Made by a program: the position numbers and the translations under genes | DNA from: Streptomyces flavochromogenes | GTDB taxonomy: Bacteria; Actinomycetota; Actinomycetes; Streptomycetales; Streptomycetaceae | Direction of reading: 5' to 3' | Length of the DNA stretch: 64,000 bases | Assembly (NCBI RefSeq): GCF_000717595.1 | Contig: NZ_JNZO01000001.1 | Location: 310,001 to 374,000 of the forward strand | Notes under the pieces: generated by a model | The model's input: the letters and a program-made list of their open reading frames with translations, nothing else | Databases searched by the model: none | Told to the model about the DNA's origin: nothing | Part shown: positions 28,403-37,229 of the stretch, piece after piece | How positions within the stretch are numbered: the first letter of the stretch is position 1 | How the letters are laid out: every line of letters starts with the position of its first letter

Positions 28403-28563
28403 GATCTCGCAGTAAAGCCGCAGTCAAGGGTCAAGGCCGCAGAACCTCCGGAACCCCGCTGAAACGGACGCAGTGACTCCGGTCGACCGCCTCGTGACCG
28501 CTCGCCGTACCATTCGCCGCTCGGTGCGACCGTTCGTCGCAGACCGTTGTCCGTTCCCTGTCC

Positions 28564-28604
28564 CTCGTCGTCCGAATGGGTTCCGATACGCCCCGGACGA
28601 CGAG
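28564..28604 (+). promoter_or_regulatory. 11-bp inverted repeat in the sigma-factor leader
   Basis: CTCGTCGTCCG and CGGACGACGAG are exact complements around a 19-base loop. The repeat ends about six bases before the AGGAG site of the ECF sigma gene, so it could be an operator or an mRNA stem that controls translation. Confidence 0.6.
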
Positions 28605-28624
28605 CCGCAGGAGAGGCGGGGAGC

Positions 28625-29182
28625 ATGACAACGGCGACCACCGACGAACGGACCCTCGAGGAGCTGCAGCGGGACCACGGCCCCGCACTCCTCTCCTTCC
28701 TGCTCGGCCTCACCTACGGGGACCGCCAGCGGGCCGAGGACCTCGCCCAGGAGACCCTGGTACGGGCCTGGCTCCACCCCGAGGCCTTCGACGGCCCCTA
28801 CGAGTCGATGCGCCCCTGGCTCTTCACCGTGGCCCGCCGCCTCGCCATCGACGCCCGGCGCTCACGCCTCGCCAGGCCCGCCGAGATCGGGGACGGCGTC
28901 CTCGCGGTGACCCCCGACCCCGACGACGCCACCGCCTCGGCCGAGGCCGCGCTCGACGTACGGGCGGCCGTCCGCGAACTGAGCCCCGAGCACCGGGCGG
29001 TCCTGGTCCGGATCTACTTCCACGGCCTGACCGTCAACGAGGCCGCCGTCGACCTCGGGATCCCGGCCGGAACCGTCAAGTCCCGCTCCCACTACGCACT
29101 GCGGCAGCTGGGCCGCTCGCTGCCCGGCTACCGGCCGCACCGCGCGGCCGTTGCCCGGCCCCGCGTCACGGCCTCACAATGA
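28625..29182 (+). CDS. ECF subfamily RNA polymerase sigma factor
   Basis: This 185-aa sigma factor starts at ATG 28625 after AGGAGAGGCGGGGAG. Region 2 ('LTYGDRQRAEDLAQETLVRAW ... MRPWLFTVARRLAIDARRSR') and region 4 ('LSPEHRAVLVRIYFHGLTVNEAAVDLGIPAGTVKSRSHYALRQL') are complete. No zinc-finger anti-sigma gene follows; the next gene, four bases on, is a thioesterase. Control must therefore come from elsewhere, possibly from the inverted repeat in its leader. Confidence 0.94.
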   Translation: MTTATTDERTLEELQRDHGPALLSFLLGLTYGDRQRAEDLAQETLVRAWLHPEAFDGPYESMRPWLFTVARRLAIDARRSRLARPAEIGDGVLAVTPDPDDATASAEAALDVRAAVRELSPEHRAVLVRIYFHGLTVNEAAVDLGIPAGTVKSRSHYALRQLGRSLPGYRPHRAAVARPRVTASQ

Positions 29183-29186
29183 CGCC

Positions 29187-29600
29187 GTGACGCTGACACT
29201 CGCCGCCGCAGAAAAGATCCTCGCCGACAACTTCGCGCCCTGGGTGCTCGATCTCGGGCTCACCGTCGCATCGGTCGACGGCCAGGAGGCCGTGCTCCGG
29301 CTCCCGTGGTCGGACCGGCTCGCCCGGGAGGGCGGGGGCCTGTCCGGGCAAGCCCTGATGGCCGCCGCCGACACGGCGACCGTGATCGCGGTCGCCGCGG
29401 CCCGGGACGGCTTCGTGCCCATGACCACCGTCCAGCAGTCGATCAGTTTCCAGCGGGCGGTCGTCGGCGCCGACGTCCTGGTACGGGCCCGGCTCACCAA
29501 GGCGGGAAAGCGGATGGCCTTCGCCGACATCACCATGACGGCCGAGGGCACGGAGGAGACCGCGGCCCACGCGACCGCGGTGTACGCGCTCCTCGGCTGA
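29187..29600 (+). CDS. PaaI-type hotdog thioesterase
   Basis: This 137-aa single hotdog domain starts at GTG 29187, four bases past the sigma-factor stop. Features are 'GGGLSGQALMAAADTATVIAVAAA' (the hotdog helix with the active-site Asp) and 'VGADVLVRARLTKAGKRMAFADITM'. PaaI-like enzymes hydrolyse acyl-CoA thioesters. Being co-transcribed with an ECF sigma factor is unusual but may be just an operon tail. Confidence 0.85.
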   Translation: MTLTLAAAEKILADNFAPWVLDLGLTVASVDGQEAVLRLPWSDRLAREGGGLSGQALMAAADTATVIAVAAARDGFVPMTTVQQSISFQRAVVGADVLVRARLTKAGKRMAFADITMTAEGTEETAAHATAVYALLG

Positions 29601-29875
29601 TTCGCCACTCCCCGGCCGCCACCCCGGCGGCCGGCGGAGCGGGTGCCTCCGCAGCTGCCGCCGACGTGGGCTCAGGCGCTGCCGGAGACACCTCCTCCGC
29701 CCCGTGCACCACCCGGGACATCAGAAACCCCACCGGCACCGATCCGGCCGGGAAACGTATCCGAAACCACACGGGCGAGTTGAGCAAAGCGGGACACGCG
29801 GGCGCCCTCCACGGAGGAAGCTCTCCCCGGGTCCCACACGTCCGGGTCCCCGATGTCCGGGAGAAGGTGGGAGCG

Positions 29876-30379
29876 TTGCGCCCCGAGAGCACGAACGGCG
29901 CCGGCGGCACGAGTGGCGGCGAACTCGCCGTCCCGATGGCCTGGCTGTGCGCCGAGTACCTGGCCGACGAGGTGCTGCGGGCCGCCGCCCTCGTGGCACC
30001 CGGCTCACTGGAGTACCGGGCGGGCCTCCAGGCGCTCGCCCTCACCGTCCACCTCTCGGAGGAGCCGGACGGACCGGTGGGCGGCCGGCCCGCGGGCCGC
30101 GTCGACGAATGGCTGCGGCACACGGCGTACGACCGGCCCTGGCCGCCCTGGGTCGAGGAGCGGCTCGCGGCGCGCCGCGCGGCCGGCGGCGACGGCCCCG
30201 ACCTCGCGCTCGCGGAGACCGCGTGGCGCGGTCTGCGCGACACGTGGGTCCGCGCCGCCGACCTCGACGGCCGGACGGACGACGAGTCCGGCTGCGCGGT
30301 CGACGAGGAGGAGCAGATCTGGCTGCCCGCCTGGAAGCTGGGCCTGCCGCTCGCCCATCTCTCGCTGCACCTGCGCTGA
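29876..30379 (+). CDS. Hypothetical protein, Streptomyces-type
   Basis: About 167 aa. The TTG at 29876 has AGAAGGTGGGAG just before it; GTG 29867 is an alternative start. The sequence is soluble and helical with conserved-looking 'AWLCAEYLADEVLRAAALV' and 'EEEQIWLPAWKLGLPLAHL'. I recognise no family, motif or membrane segment. It follows the thioesterase after a 275-base gap with its own promoter, and converges on the histidine kinase gene. Confidence 0.6.
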   Translation: MRPESTNGAGGTSGGELAVPMAWLCAEYLADEVLRAAALVAPGSLEYRAGLQALALTVHLSEEPDGPVGGRPAGRVDEWLRHTAYDRPWPPWVEERLAARRAAGGDGPDLALAETAWRGLRDTWVRAADLDGRTDDESGCAVDEEEQIWLPAWKLGLPLAHLSLHLR

Positions 30380-30417
30380 CCCGGCCCCCTGCCCGGTCCC
30401 TACCCGGCCGTCCCCGG

Positions 30418-31626
30418 TCAGGGTGACGAACGGTGCACGCCCTGACGGTACTTGGGGATCCGTACCGTCACCTTCATCCCCGCGCCGACCCCCGTCTCGA
30501 TGACGAGGCCGTACTCCGCCCCGTACACCTGGCGCAGCCGCTCGTCCACGTTGGAGAGGCCGATGCCGGAGCCCGCGGGGTGCTCCCCCCGCAGGACAGC
30601 CCGGAGCAGCTCCGGGTCCATGCCGATGCCGTCGTCCTCGACGGTCACCACGGCCTCCGCCCCCGCGTCGCGGGCGGCGATCGTGACCCGGCAGCCCCGC
30701 TCCCGGTCCTCCAGTCCGTGCTTCACGGCGTTCTCCACGAGGGGCTGGAGGCACAGGAAGGGCAGGGTGACCGGGAGGACCTCGGGGGCGATCTGCAGCG
30801 TCACCTTCAGCCGGTCCCCGAAGCGCGCCCCGGCGAGCGCCAAGTACTGCTCGATGGACCGCAGTTCGTCGGCGAGCTGGGCGAACTCGCCGTGCCTGCG
30901 GAAGGAGTATCGGGTGAAGTCGGCGAATTCGAGGAGGAGTTCGCGCGCCTGCTCCGGGTCGGTGCGCACGAACGAGGCGATGGCGGCGAGGGAGTTGAAG
31001 ATGAAGTGCGGGGAGATCTGCGCGCGCAGCGCCCGGATCTCGGCCTCCACGATGCGGGTGCGCGAGCGGTCGAGTTCGGCGAGCTCCAGCTGTACGGAGG
31101 CCCAGCGGGCCACCTCGGTCGCGGCCCGCACCAGGACGGCCGACTCCCGCGAGCCGTAGGCGACGAGCGCGCCGAGGACACCGTCCTCGCCGGTGAGCGG
31201 GGCGATCACCGCCCAGCGCAGCGGGCAGGCGGGGTCGGCGCAGTCCGTGTGCACGGACCGGCTGCGGCCGGTCTCCAGGGTCTCGGCGGCCTGTTCCGGG
31301 ACGTGCGCCCGGTGATGGTCCTCGCCCGGTCCGTCCCAGGCCAGGACGGCGCCCCGGTCGGTGAGACAGAGCGCCTCGGTGCCGAGCAGCGAGCGGAGGG
31401 TGCCGGCCGCCCTGCGCGCGGTCTCCTCGGTGAGCCCGGCGCGGAGCGGCGGCGCGGCGAGTGAGGCGGTGTGCAGGGTGTGGAAGGTGGCCCGTTCGAC
31501 GGGTGTGCCGAGGTCGGGATCGGCAGAGCGGCCACCGCGCCGGGCGGCGAGCCGCCCGAGGACGAAGCCCGCGGCGAGCAGCACGGCTCCGGCGGCGGCC
31601 GCGGCGGCGAGGGCGATGCCGCTCAT
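30418..31626 (-). CDS. LytS-type sensor histidine kinase
   Basis: This 402-aa kinase has one N-terminal membrane helix (4-24), a GAF-like region (about 65-180) with a Cys-rich stretch 'HTDCADPACPLRWAV', a His_kinase domain with 'QISPHFIFNSLAAIASF' (phospho-His207) and a HATPase_c domain ('LVENAVKHG', 'VEDDGIGM', 'GSGIGLSNVDERL'). The start overlaps the SSF symporter stop (ATGA). With the LytTR regulator and symporter it forms a nutrient-sensing set like BtsSR-BtsT or YpdAB, in which a carboxylate or its transport is sensed. Confidence 0.93.
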   Translation of the reverse strand: MSGIALAAAAAAGAVLLAAGFVLGRLAARRGGRSADPDLGTPVERATFHTLHTASLAAPPLRAGLTEETARRAAGTLRSLLGTEALCLTDRGAVLAWDGPGEDHHRAHVPEQAAETLETGRSRSVHTDCADPACPLRWAVIAPLTGEDGVLGALVAYGSRESAVLVRAATEVARWASVQLELAELDRSRTRIVEAEIRALRAQISPHFIFNSLAAIASFVRTDPEQARELLLEFADFTRYSFRRHGEFAQLADELRSIEQYLALAGARFGDRLKVTLQIAPEVLPVTLPFLCLQPLVENAVKHGLEDRERGCRVTIAARDAGAEAVVTVEDDGIGMDPELLRAVLRGEHPAGSGIGLSNVDERLRQVYGAEYGLVIETGVGAGMKVTVRIPKYRQGVHRSSP

Positions 31627-33362
31627 CGGCGGACCTCGTGGGCGGGTCCGGGGACGGTGCCGATGATCTCCTCCGGCAGATGAAGGCGGGCGAGGAGCGC
31701 CGGAGTGCCGGACGGGACGCGGCGGGGTGTGGCCAGCGAGACCAGGACCATGGTGAGGAAGCCGAGCGGGACCGACCAGACCGCCGGCCAGGCCATCAGG
31801 GTGTGCGGCCAGCCCTCGGGGGCGAGCCCCGCCCGGGTCGCCATCACGGCCGCGAGCGCCGAGCCGCCGCCCAGCAGCAGCCCGGCCGTCGCGCCGGGCG
31901 GGGTGAGGCGCCGCCACCAGATGCCGAGGACGAGCAGCGGGCAGAAGGAGGAGGCGGAGACGGCGAACGCGAGGCCGACGGCGTCGGCGACCGGCACCTT
32001 CGAGGCGAACACCCCCACGGCTAGCGGTACGGCGGTGGCGAGCAGGGTCGCGAGACGGAAGTGCCGTACGCCCCGGGAGGGCAGCACGTCCTGGGTGAGG
32101 ACTCCGGCGACGGACATGGTGAGCCCCGAGGCGGTGGAGAGGAAGGCGGCGAAGGCGCCGCCCGCGAGGAGCGCGCCGAGGAGGTCGCCGAGCAGCCCGC
32201 CCAGGATGCGGTCGGGCAGCACGAGCACGGCGGCGTCGGCGGAGCCGGTGAGGGCGAGCTCGGGGGCGTAGATCCGGCCGAGGGCGCCGTAGAGCGGTGG
32301 CAGCAGGTAGAAGGCGCCGACGAGTCCGAGCACGACGAGGGTGGTGCGGCGGGCCGCCCGGCCGTTCGGGCTGGTGTAGAAGCGGACGGCGACGTGCGGC
32401 AGGCCCATGGTGCCGAGGAAGGTCGCGAGGATCAGCCCGTACGTGGCGTACAGCTGGTGTCCGTCGCGGCCGCCGGCCAGCGGCTGGGACCAGCCGAGCG
32501 GGTCGGTGCCGCTGGCGACCCTCTCGGGCAGTGCCGCTCCCGGGGCGAAGGCGAGGGTCGTGCCGCCGAGGACGTGATGGGTGCCGGGGGCGAGGGTCAC
32601 GGTCCGCTTCTCGTACGGGACCGAGTCGACGCTGCCGGTGACCGTGAGGGTGAGCGGGGCGTCGAGCCCGATCCGTACCGTGTCGGCGACCTTGACGACG
32701 GTGTGACCGCGCAGCACGGCGGGGGCGTCGAAGCGGGCCCTGGGCGCCCCGTCGCCGTACCAGGCGGCGAGCAGGAAGAGGACGGGGACGAGCAGGGCGG
32801 TCAGCTTCAGCCAGTACTGGAAGGCCTGCACGAACGTGATGCTGCGCATGCCGCCCGCGGCGACCGTCCCGGTGACGACGAGGGCGACGAGCAGTCCTCC
32901 GACCCAGTCGGGGGCGCCGGTGAGGATCTCCAGGGTGAGCCCGGCGCCCTGGAGCTGGGGCAGCAGATAGAGCCAGCCGATGCCGACGACGAAGAGGCTG
33001 GCGAGACGGCGCACCTGTGGGGATTCGAGGCGGGCCTCGGCGAAGTCGGAGAGGGTGTACGCGCCGGAGCGGCGCAGCGGGGCGGCGACGAGGACCAGCA
33101 GCACGAGGTAGCCGGCGGTGTAGCCGACCGGGTACCAGAGCATCGCGGGGCCCTGGACGAGGACGAGCCCGGCGATGCCGAGGAAGGAGGCCGCGGAGAG
33201 GTACTCGCCGCTGATGGCGGCGGCGTTGAGGCCGGGCCGGACGGTGCGCGAGGCCACGTAGAAGTCGGAGGTCGTCCGGGAGATCCGCAGGCCGAGCGCC
33301 CCGATGAGGACGGTGGCGAGGACGACGGCGGTGACGGCCGCGACGGCGTAGGTCTGGTTCAC
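31623..33362 (-). CDS. Sodium:solute symporter (SSF family, ActP-like)
   Basis: This 579-aa transporter has about 13 membrane helices and SSF signatures: 'TTSDFYVASRTVRPGLNAAAISGEYLSAASFLGIAG' and 'GLTMSVAGVLTQDV'. It is closest in style to cation/acetate symporters. A 100-residue loop after helix 6 ('APAVLRGHTVVKVADTVRIG' on) is larger than usual. The GTG start at 33362 lacks a ribosome site and overlaps the stop of a possible 24-codon leader (33359-33433), implying coupling. Substrate is probably a short carboxylate. Confidence 0.92.
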   Translation of the reverse strand: MNQTYAVAAVTAVVLATVLIGALGLRISRTTSDFYVASRTVRPGLNAAAISGEYLSAASFLGIAGLVLVQGPAMLWYPVGYTAGYLVLLVLVAAPLRRSGAYTLSDFAEARLESPQVRRLASLFVVGIGWLYLLPQLQGAGLTLEILTGAPDWVGGLLVALVVTGTVAAGGMRSITFVQAFQYWLKLTALLVPVLFLLAAWYGDGAPRARFDAPAVLRGHTVVKVADTVRIGLDAPLTLTVTGSVDSVPYEKRTVTLAPGTHHVLGGTTLAFAPGAALPERVASGTDPLGWSQPLAGGRDGHQLYATYGLILATFLGTMGLPHVAVRFYTSPNGRAARRTTLVVLGLVGAFYLLPPLYGALGRIYAPELALTGSADAAVLVLPDRILGGLLGDLLGALLAGGAFAAFLSTASGLTMSVAGVLTQDVLPSRGVRHFRLATLLATAVPLAVGVFASKVPVADAVGLAFAVSASSFCPLLVLGIWWRRLTPPGATAGLLLGGGSALAAVMATRAGLAPEGWPHTLMAWPAVWSVPLGFLTMVLVSLATPRRVPSGTPALLARLHLPEEIIGTVPGPAHEVRR

Positions 33363-33433
33363 GCGGCGCCCGCGTGCGGATCGCTCGTACGGGTCCTGTG
33401 TCTCGGGGTCCGGTGCTTCCGGGGCTCGTTCAT
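33359..33433 (-). CDS. Possible 24-aa coupling peptide between DUF485 and symporter genes
   Basis: An ATG at 33433, ten bases after the DUF485 stop, opens a 24-codon frame ('MNEPRKHRTPRHRTRTSDPH' then four residues) whose TGA overlaps the symporter's GTG (GTGA). It fills the otherwise unexplained gap and would carry ribosomes to a start without its own site. It could equally be chance. Confidence 0.3.
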   Translation of the reverse strand: MNEPRKHRTPRHRTRTSDPHAGAA

Positions 33434-33443
33434 GGGGCGCGTC

Positions 33444-33860
33444 TCAGCGTTCGACGAGGCCGGTGAAGTCGCGCTCGTTGCGTTCGGCGCGCCGGACGTA
33501 CCAGTGGGCTGTCCCCCAGACGACGGGGTACACCCCGACACCGAGGGCGAGCCAGACGAAGGCCTCGGGGGCGGGCAGGGCGAGGAGCAGCGGCAGCGAG
33601 CCGACGAGCAGCGCGAGCGCGCCCAGGGCGGTGAGGGCGGCGCGCAGCTGGCTGCGCATCAGGGAGCGGACGTAGGTGTGGCCGAGGGTGGTCTGCTCGT
33701 CGATCTCGGAGCGCGCCGGCGGATGGACGGCGTGGCGCCGGGCGGGGCCCGGCACGGTCGTCCGGGCGCCGTGGGCGGAGGCGTACGTGACGGTCTCGCG
33801 GCGGGGTCGGCGCTGGGGGTCCCCTCGGCCGGGGGCCGGGGGAGGGTGCTGCTCGGACAT
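33444..33860 (-). CDS. DUF485 family small membrane protein
   Basis: This 138-aa protein starts at ATG 33860. A Pro/Arg-rich N-terminal half is followed by two membrane helices (about 70-93 and 100-118) and an acidic end. DUF485 proteins are nearly always encoded just before an acetate/pyruvate SSF symporter, as here, and are thought to help that transporter. Confidence 0.85.
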   Translation of the reverse strand: MSEQHPPPAPGRGDPQRRPRRETVTYASAHGARTTVPGPARRHAVHPPARSEIDEQTTLGHTYVRSLMRSQLRAALTALGALALLVGSLPLLLALPAPEAFVWLALGVGVYPVVWGTAHWYVRRAERNERDFTGLVER

Positions 33861-33958
33861 CGTCGTCCGCTTCGGTCGGAAGGAGCGGCCGTCGGGCCCG
33901 GGTCGCGTGGAGTCTACGCAGGTGGGAGCGCCTGCGGTAGGGGGCGGCGCGGGTGGGC

Positions 33959-34726
33959 TCAGCCTCCGGCGCGGCGCATCAACAGGTCGCGCAGGGGGCG
34001 GGCGTGCCGCCGGCTGACCGCCAGGTCGGTGTCGCCGACCCGTACCGAGGTGGCGCCGGCGTCGAGGCGGAGCTCGTCGATCCGGGCGAGCGCCACGAGA
34101 TGGCTGCGGTGGATGCGGACGAAGCCCCGGGCCGCCCAGCGCTCCTCCAGGGTGGAGAGCGGGATGCGGACGAGGTGGCTGCCGTGATCGGTGTGGAGGC
34201 GGGCGTAGTCGCCGTGGGCCTCGACGTACACGATGTCGTCGACGGAGACGAACCGGGTGATCCCGCCGAGCTCGACGGGGATCTGCTCGGGCACGGAGGC
34301 CGCGGTGGGCCCCGTCGGGGCGGGGGCGGAGGTGGCGTGCACGAGGTCGTGCACGCGGCGGACGGCCTCGGCGAGGCGCTCGCGGCGGACGGGCTTGAGG
34401 ACGTAGTCGACCGCCTTCAGGTCGAAGGCCTGGAGCGCGAAACCCTCGTGGGCGGTGACGAAGACGACGAGCGGCGGGCGGGCGAAGCCGGCGAGCAGAC
34501 GGGCCACGTCGAGTCCGGTGAGGCCGGGCATGTGGATGTCGAGGAAGACGACGTCGACGGCGTCGTCGCCGTCCGGTCCGGCATCCAGGGCACGCCCGAT
34601 CCTGCGGAGGGCGGCGGTGGCGTCCCCCGCGCCCTCGGCGGAGCGCACACGGGGGTCGGCGCGCAGCAGGTAGAGCAGTTCCCCGAGGGCGGGTTCCTCG
34701 TCGTCGACGGCCAGTACGCGCAGCAT
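33959..34726 (-). CDS. LytTR response regulator
   Basis: This 255-aa regulator has a receiver domain (1-120, phospho-acceptor Asp63 in 'FLDIHMPG', Thr and Lys switch residues in 'FVTAHEG' and 'LKPV') and a C-terminal LytTR DNA-binding domain (about 150-250, 'VYVEAHGDYARLHTDHG', 'FVRIHRSHLVAL'). It heads the unit regulator-DUF485-symporter-kinase on the minus strand. The kinase at 30418-31626 is its evident partner. Confidence 0.94.
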   Translation of the reverse strand: MLRVLAVDDEEPALGELLYLLRADPRVRSAEGAGDATAALRRIGRALDAGPDGDDAVDVVFLDIHMPGLTGLDVARLLAGFARPPLVVFVTAHEGFALQAFDLKAVDYVLKPVRRERLAEAVRRVHDLVHATSAPAPTGPTAASVPEQIPVELGGITRFVSVDDIVYVEAHGDYARLHTDHGSHLVRIPLSTLEERWAARGFVRIHRSHLVALARIDELRLDAGATSVRVGDTDLAVSRRHARPLRDLLMRRAGG

Positions 34727-34772
34727 GCGGCGGAGTGTAACGGGCGGCCGGGGGCGGCTCCGCGGCGTCGGG

Positions 34773-35645
34773 CTACTTGAGGAACCTGGACAGGCGGCGG
34801 TCGGCGAGCGGCTTGCCGCCGGTCTGACAGGTGGGGCAGTACTGGAGGGAGGAGTCGCTGAAGGAGACCTCGCGAATGGTGTCCCCGCACACGGGGCAGG
34901 GCTCGCCGGTGCGGCCGTGGACGCGCAGGCCGCTCTTCTTCTCGGCCTTGAGCTTGCCCGCGGCGAGGCCGTGGGAGCGTTCGACGGCCTCGTGGAGGGT
35001 GGTCCTCATCGCCGTGTAGAGGGCGGCCGTCTCGTCCGGGGTGAGGTTCTGTGTGGGCTTGAAGGGGGACGTCTTCGCGGCGTGGAGGATCTCGTCGCTG
35101 TACGCGTTGCCGATGCCGGCGATGAGGCTCTGGTCGCGCAGGGCGCCCTTGATCTGGCGCCGTTCGCCGGAGAGCAGCGCGGCGAACTCCTCGGGGCCGA
35201 AGTCCTCGGCGAGCGGGTCGGGTCCGAGCCGCGCGACGCCCGGCACCTCCTGCGGGTCGTGCACCACGTACACGGCGAGGCGCTTCGTGGTGCCCGCCTC
35301 GGTGAGGTCGAAGCCGTCGCCGCCGGTGAGCGCGGTCCTCAGTGCCAGCGGGCCCTTGCCGGGCTTGGGCGGTCCCGAGGGCAGCGGGTCCTGCCAGCGG
35401 AGCCAGCCCGCGCGGGCGAGATGGAACAGGAGGTGCAGCTCGCCGGCGGGTCCCGCGGCGGTGAGGTCGAGAAACTTCCCGTGCCGTCCGACCGCGGTGA
35501 CCTCGGCGCCCTCGACGGCGCTCAGGGGCGGGTCGTACGTCTTGAGGACGCTGATCGCGACGGGCAGCACGCGGGCGATCTCCTTGCCCACCAGGTGCGT
35601 GTCGAGGAACGCGCGGAGCGCTTCCACCTCGGGGAGTTCGGGCAT
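34773..35645 (-). CDS. Fpg/Nei family DNA glycosylase
   Basis: This 290-aa base-excision enzyme begins PELPEVE, with Pro2 as Schiff-base nucleophile and Glu3. The helix-two-turns-helix is at 'DQSLIAGIGNAYSDEIL', and the C-terminal zinc finger is 'CPVCG' plus 'CPTCQ'. Together these excise oxidised bases and nick abasic sites. The lack of other repair genes nearby suggests it is a secondary paralogue of MutM. It may be transcribed into the LytTR gene 46 bases downstream. Confidence 0.95.
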   Translation of the reverse strand: MPELPEVEALRAFLDTHLVGKEIARVLPVAISVLKTYDPPLSAVEGAEVTAVGRHGKFLDLTAAGPAGELHLLFHLARAGWLRWQDPLPSGPPKPGKGPLALRTALTGGDGFDLTEAGTTKRLAVYVVHDPQEVPGVARLGPDPLAEDFGPEEFAALLSGERRQIKGALRDQSLIAGIGNAYSDEILHAAKTSPFKPTQNLTPDETAALYTAMRTTLHEAVERSHGLAAGKLKAEKKSGLRVHGRTGEPCPVCGDTIREVSFSDSSLQYCPTCQTGGKPLADRRLSRFLK

Positions 35646-35791
35646 GGTTCCACCCTGCCGCACGGGTGGCGGGGTCGCGCGCCGGACACCCTCGGGGGCG
35701 TGCCCACCGGGGGCCGGACGGGGGTGCGTCGTGTCCCCCGCGGACCGGACGGGGTTTCCGGGGCACGCTCCGTACCGCGTGAGCCCCGGGG

Positions 35792-37138
35792 TTACGGCGT
35801 GTCCGGCGGGTCCAGGAGGTCGAGTTCGGCCGTGAGGGCATCGGCCAGCGCGTCGAGGTCGGGGACGGCCTCGCCGTCGGCGACGAGGCCGATGTGCACC
35901 TGGCCGCCGTACGGGGACATGGCGACGGCGAGCGACTGGCCGCGGGCCAGCGGGGCCATGGGGAAGAGCGCGCGCAGCGGCGCCCCGCCGAGGGAGAGCG
36001 CGGAGCGGGGCAGCGGCACCTGGGTGACCAGGAGGTCGAAGAGGAGCCGGGCGGCGCCGGAGGCGAACGGGGCGCCGAAGCGGTGGGCGAGCGGCGGCAG
36101 TTGGTCGGCGAGGAGCGCGACGGCTCCGGCGCCCCTGAGGGGGCCTGCGGCCTTGTTGCGGTCCATGGCGCCCCGGACGGCGGCCAGCCTGGCCGCCGGG
36201 TCGGCCTCGGTGACGGGCAGGTCGAGGAGGTAGCCGGAGAGGCTGTTGCCGGGGCCGGGCGGGGTACCGGGCCGGCGCCGGGAGACGGGGACGAGGGCCC
36301 GGAGGTCGGCTCCGGGGAGGGGCAGCCCGCGCCCGTCGATCCAGCGGCGGAGGGCCCCGGCGACCAGGGCGAGGAGGACGTCGTTGGCGGTGCCGCCGGT
36401 GACGCGGCGGATCCGGTGGACTCGTTCCAGGGGCAGCGAGGCGGTGGCGATCCGGCGGGTGCCGCTGGACTCGGCGGCGAGGGCGGCGGTGGGCCGTCCG
36501 TCGAGACGGCTGGCGCGGACGACGGAGGCGCCGACCTCGACGGCCCGGCCGAGGTCGCCGAGCCGGTCGCGGGCCATGCCGAGAAGCCGTCCGGGCCCGG
36601 GGAGCCAGGAGCGCGGGGGTACGGGCCGGGCGCGTCCCGCGGTGCGGCGGCCCGCGGCGATCTCGTCGAAGATCCCGGCGCCGATGGCGACCGCGCGCAT
36701 GCCGTCGGCGAGGGCGTGGTGGAGCTTCACGAGGACGGCGAAGGAACCGTCGGGTGCGCCGCTGAGCAGGTACATCTCCCAGGGCGGCAGACCGCGGGCG
36801 ACGGGCCGTTCCATGAGTTCGGCGGCGAGGCGGGCGGCCTCGGCGGGGAAGTCGGCGCCGGGGAGGGCGATCTCGTGGACGTGCCGGCTCACGTCGAAGT
36901 CGGGGTCGGCGCTCCAGGCGGCCCCTCCGACGGGGATCAGGACGTCGCGGACGCGCATCCGGAGCCGGGGGACGGCCGCGGCGCGGCGGGCGAGCAGGCC
37001 GAGGACGTCGGGCGGCTCCTGGCCGCTGTCCGTGGGGGCGGGGCCGAAGTGGACCAGCGCCCCGAGGTGCAGGGGGTGCGCGGTGGATTCCAGGTGCCAG
37101 AAGGCCAGGTCTAGCGGTGCCAGTAGCTCGCTGCTCAC
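35792..37138 (-). CDS. Wax ester synthase/acyl-CoA:diacylglycerol acyltransferase (SCO0958-like)
   Basis: This 448-aa WS/DGAT enzyme starts at GTG 37138 ('VSSELLAPLDLAFWHLES') with GAGGAC before it; GTG 37150 is an alternative. The catalytic HHxxxDG motif is present as HHALADG near residue 136, and the C-terminal 'PLVPVS'-type and 'NSLSGYLLDLP' segments are family-like. It makes triacylglycerol, the main carbon store in Streptomyces. Length and setting match SCO0958. Phased repeats at 37230-37279 precede it. Confidence 0.93.
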   Translation of the reverse strand: MSSELLAPLDLAFWHLESTAHPLHLGALVHFGPAPTDSGQEPPDVLGLLARRAAAVPRLRMRVRDVLIPVGGAAWSADPDFDVSRHVHEIALPGADFPAEAARLAAELMERPVARGLPPWEMYLLSGAPDGSFAVLVKLHHALADGMRAVAIGAGIFDEIAAGRRTAGRARPVPPRSWLPGPGRLLGMARDRLGDLGRAVEVGASVVRASRLDGRPTAALAAESSGTRRIATASLPLERVHRIRRVTGGTANDVLLALVAGALRRWIDGRGLPLPGADLRALVPVSRRRPGTPPGPGNSLSGYLLDLPVTEADPAARLAAVRGAMDRNKAAGPLRGAGAVALLADQLPPLAHRFGAPFASGAARLLFDLLVTQVPLPRSALSLGGAPLRALFPMAPLARGQSLAVAMSPYGGQVHIGLVADGEAVPDLDALADALTAELDLLDPPDTP

Positions 37139-37229
37139 GGGTGTCCTCACATACGGGCGGCACGGAGAGCCGGGAGCACGAAGTCAATCGCGTACCGACA
37201 GTTACGGTCAAGGACGATCGATGCACGCT

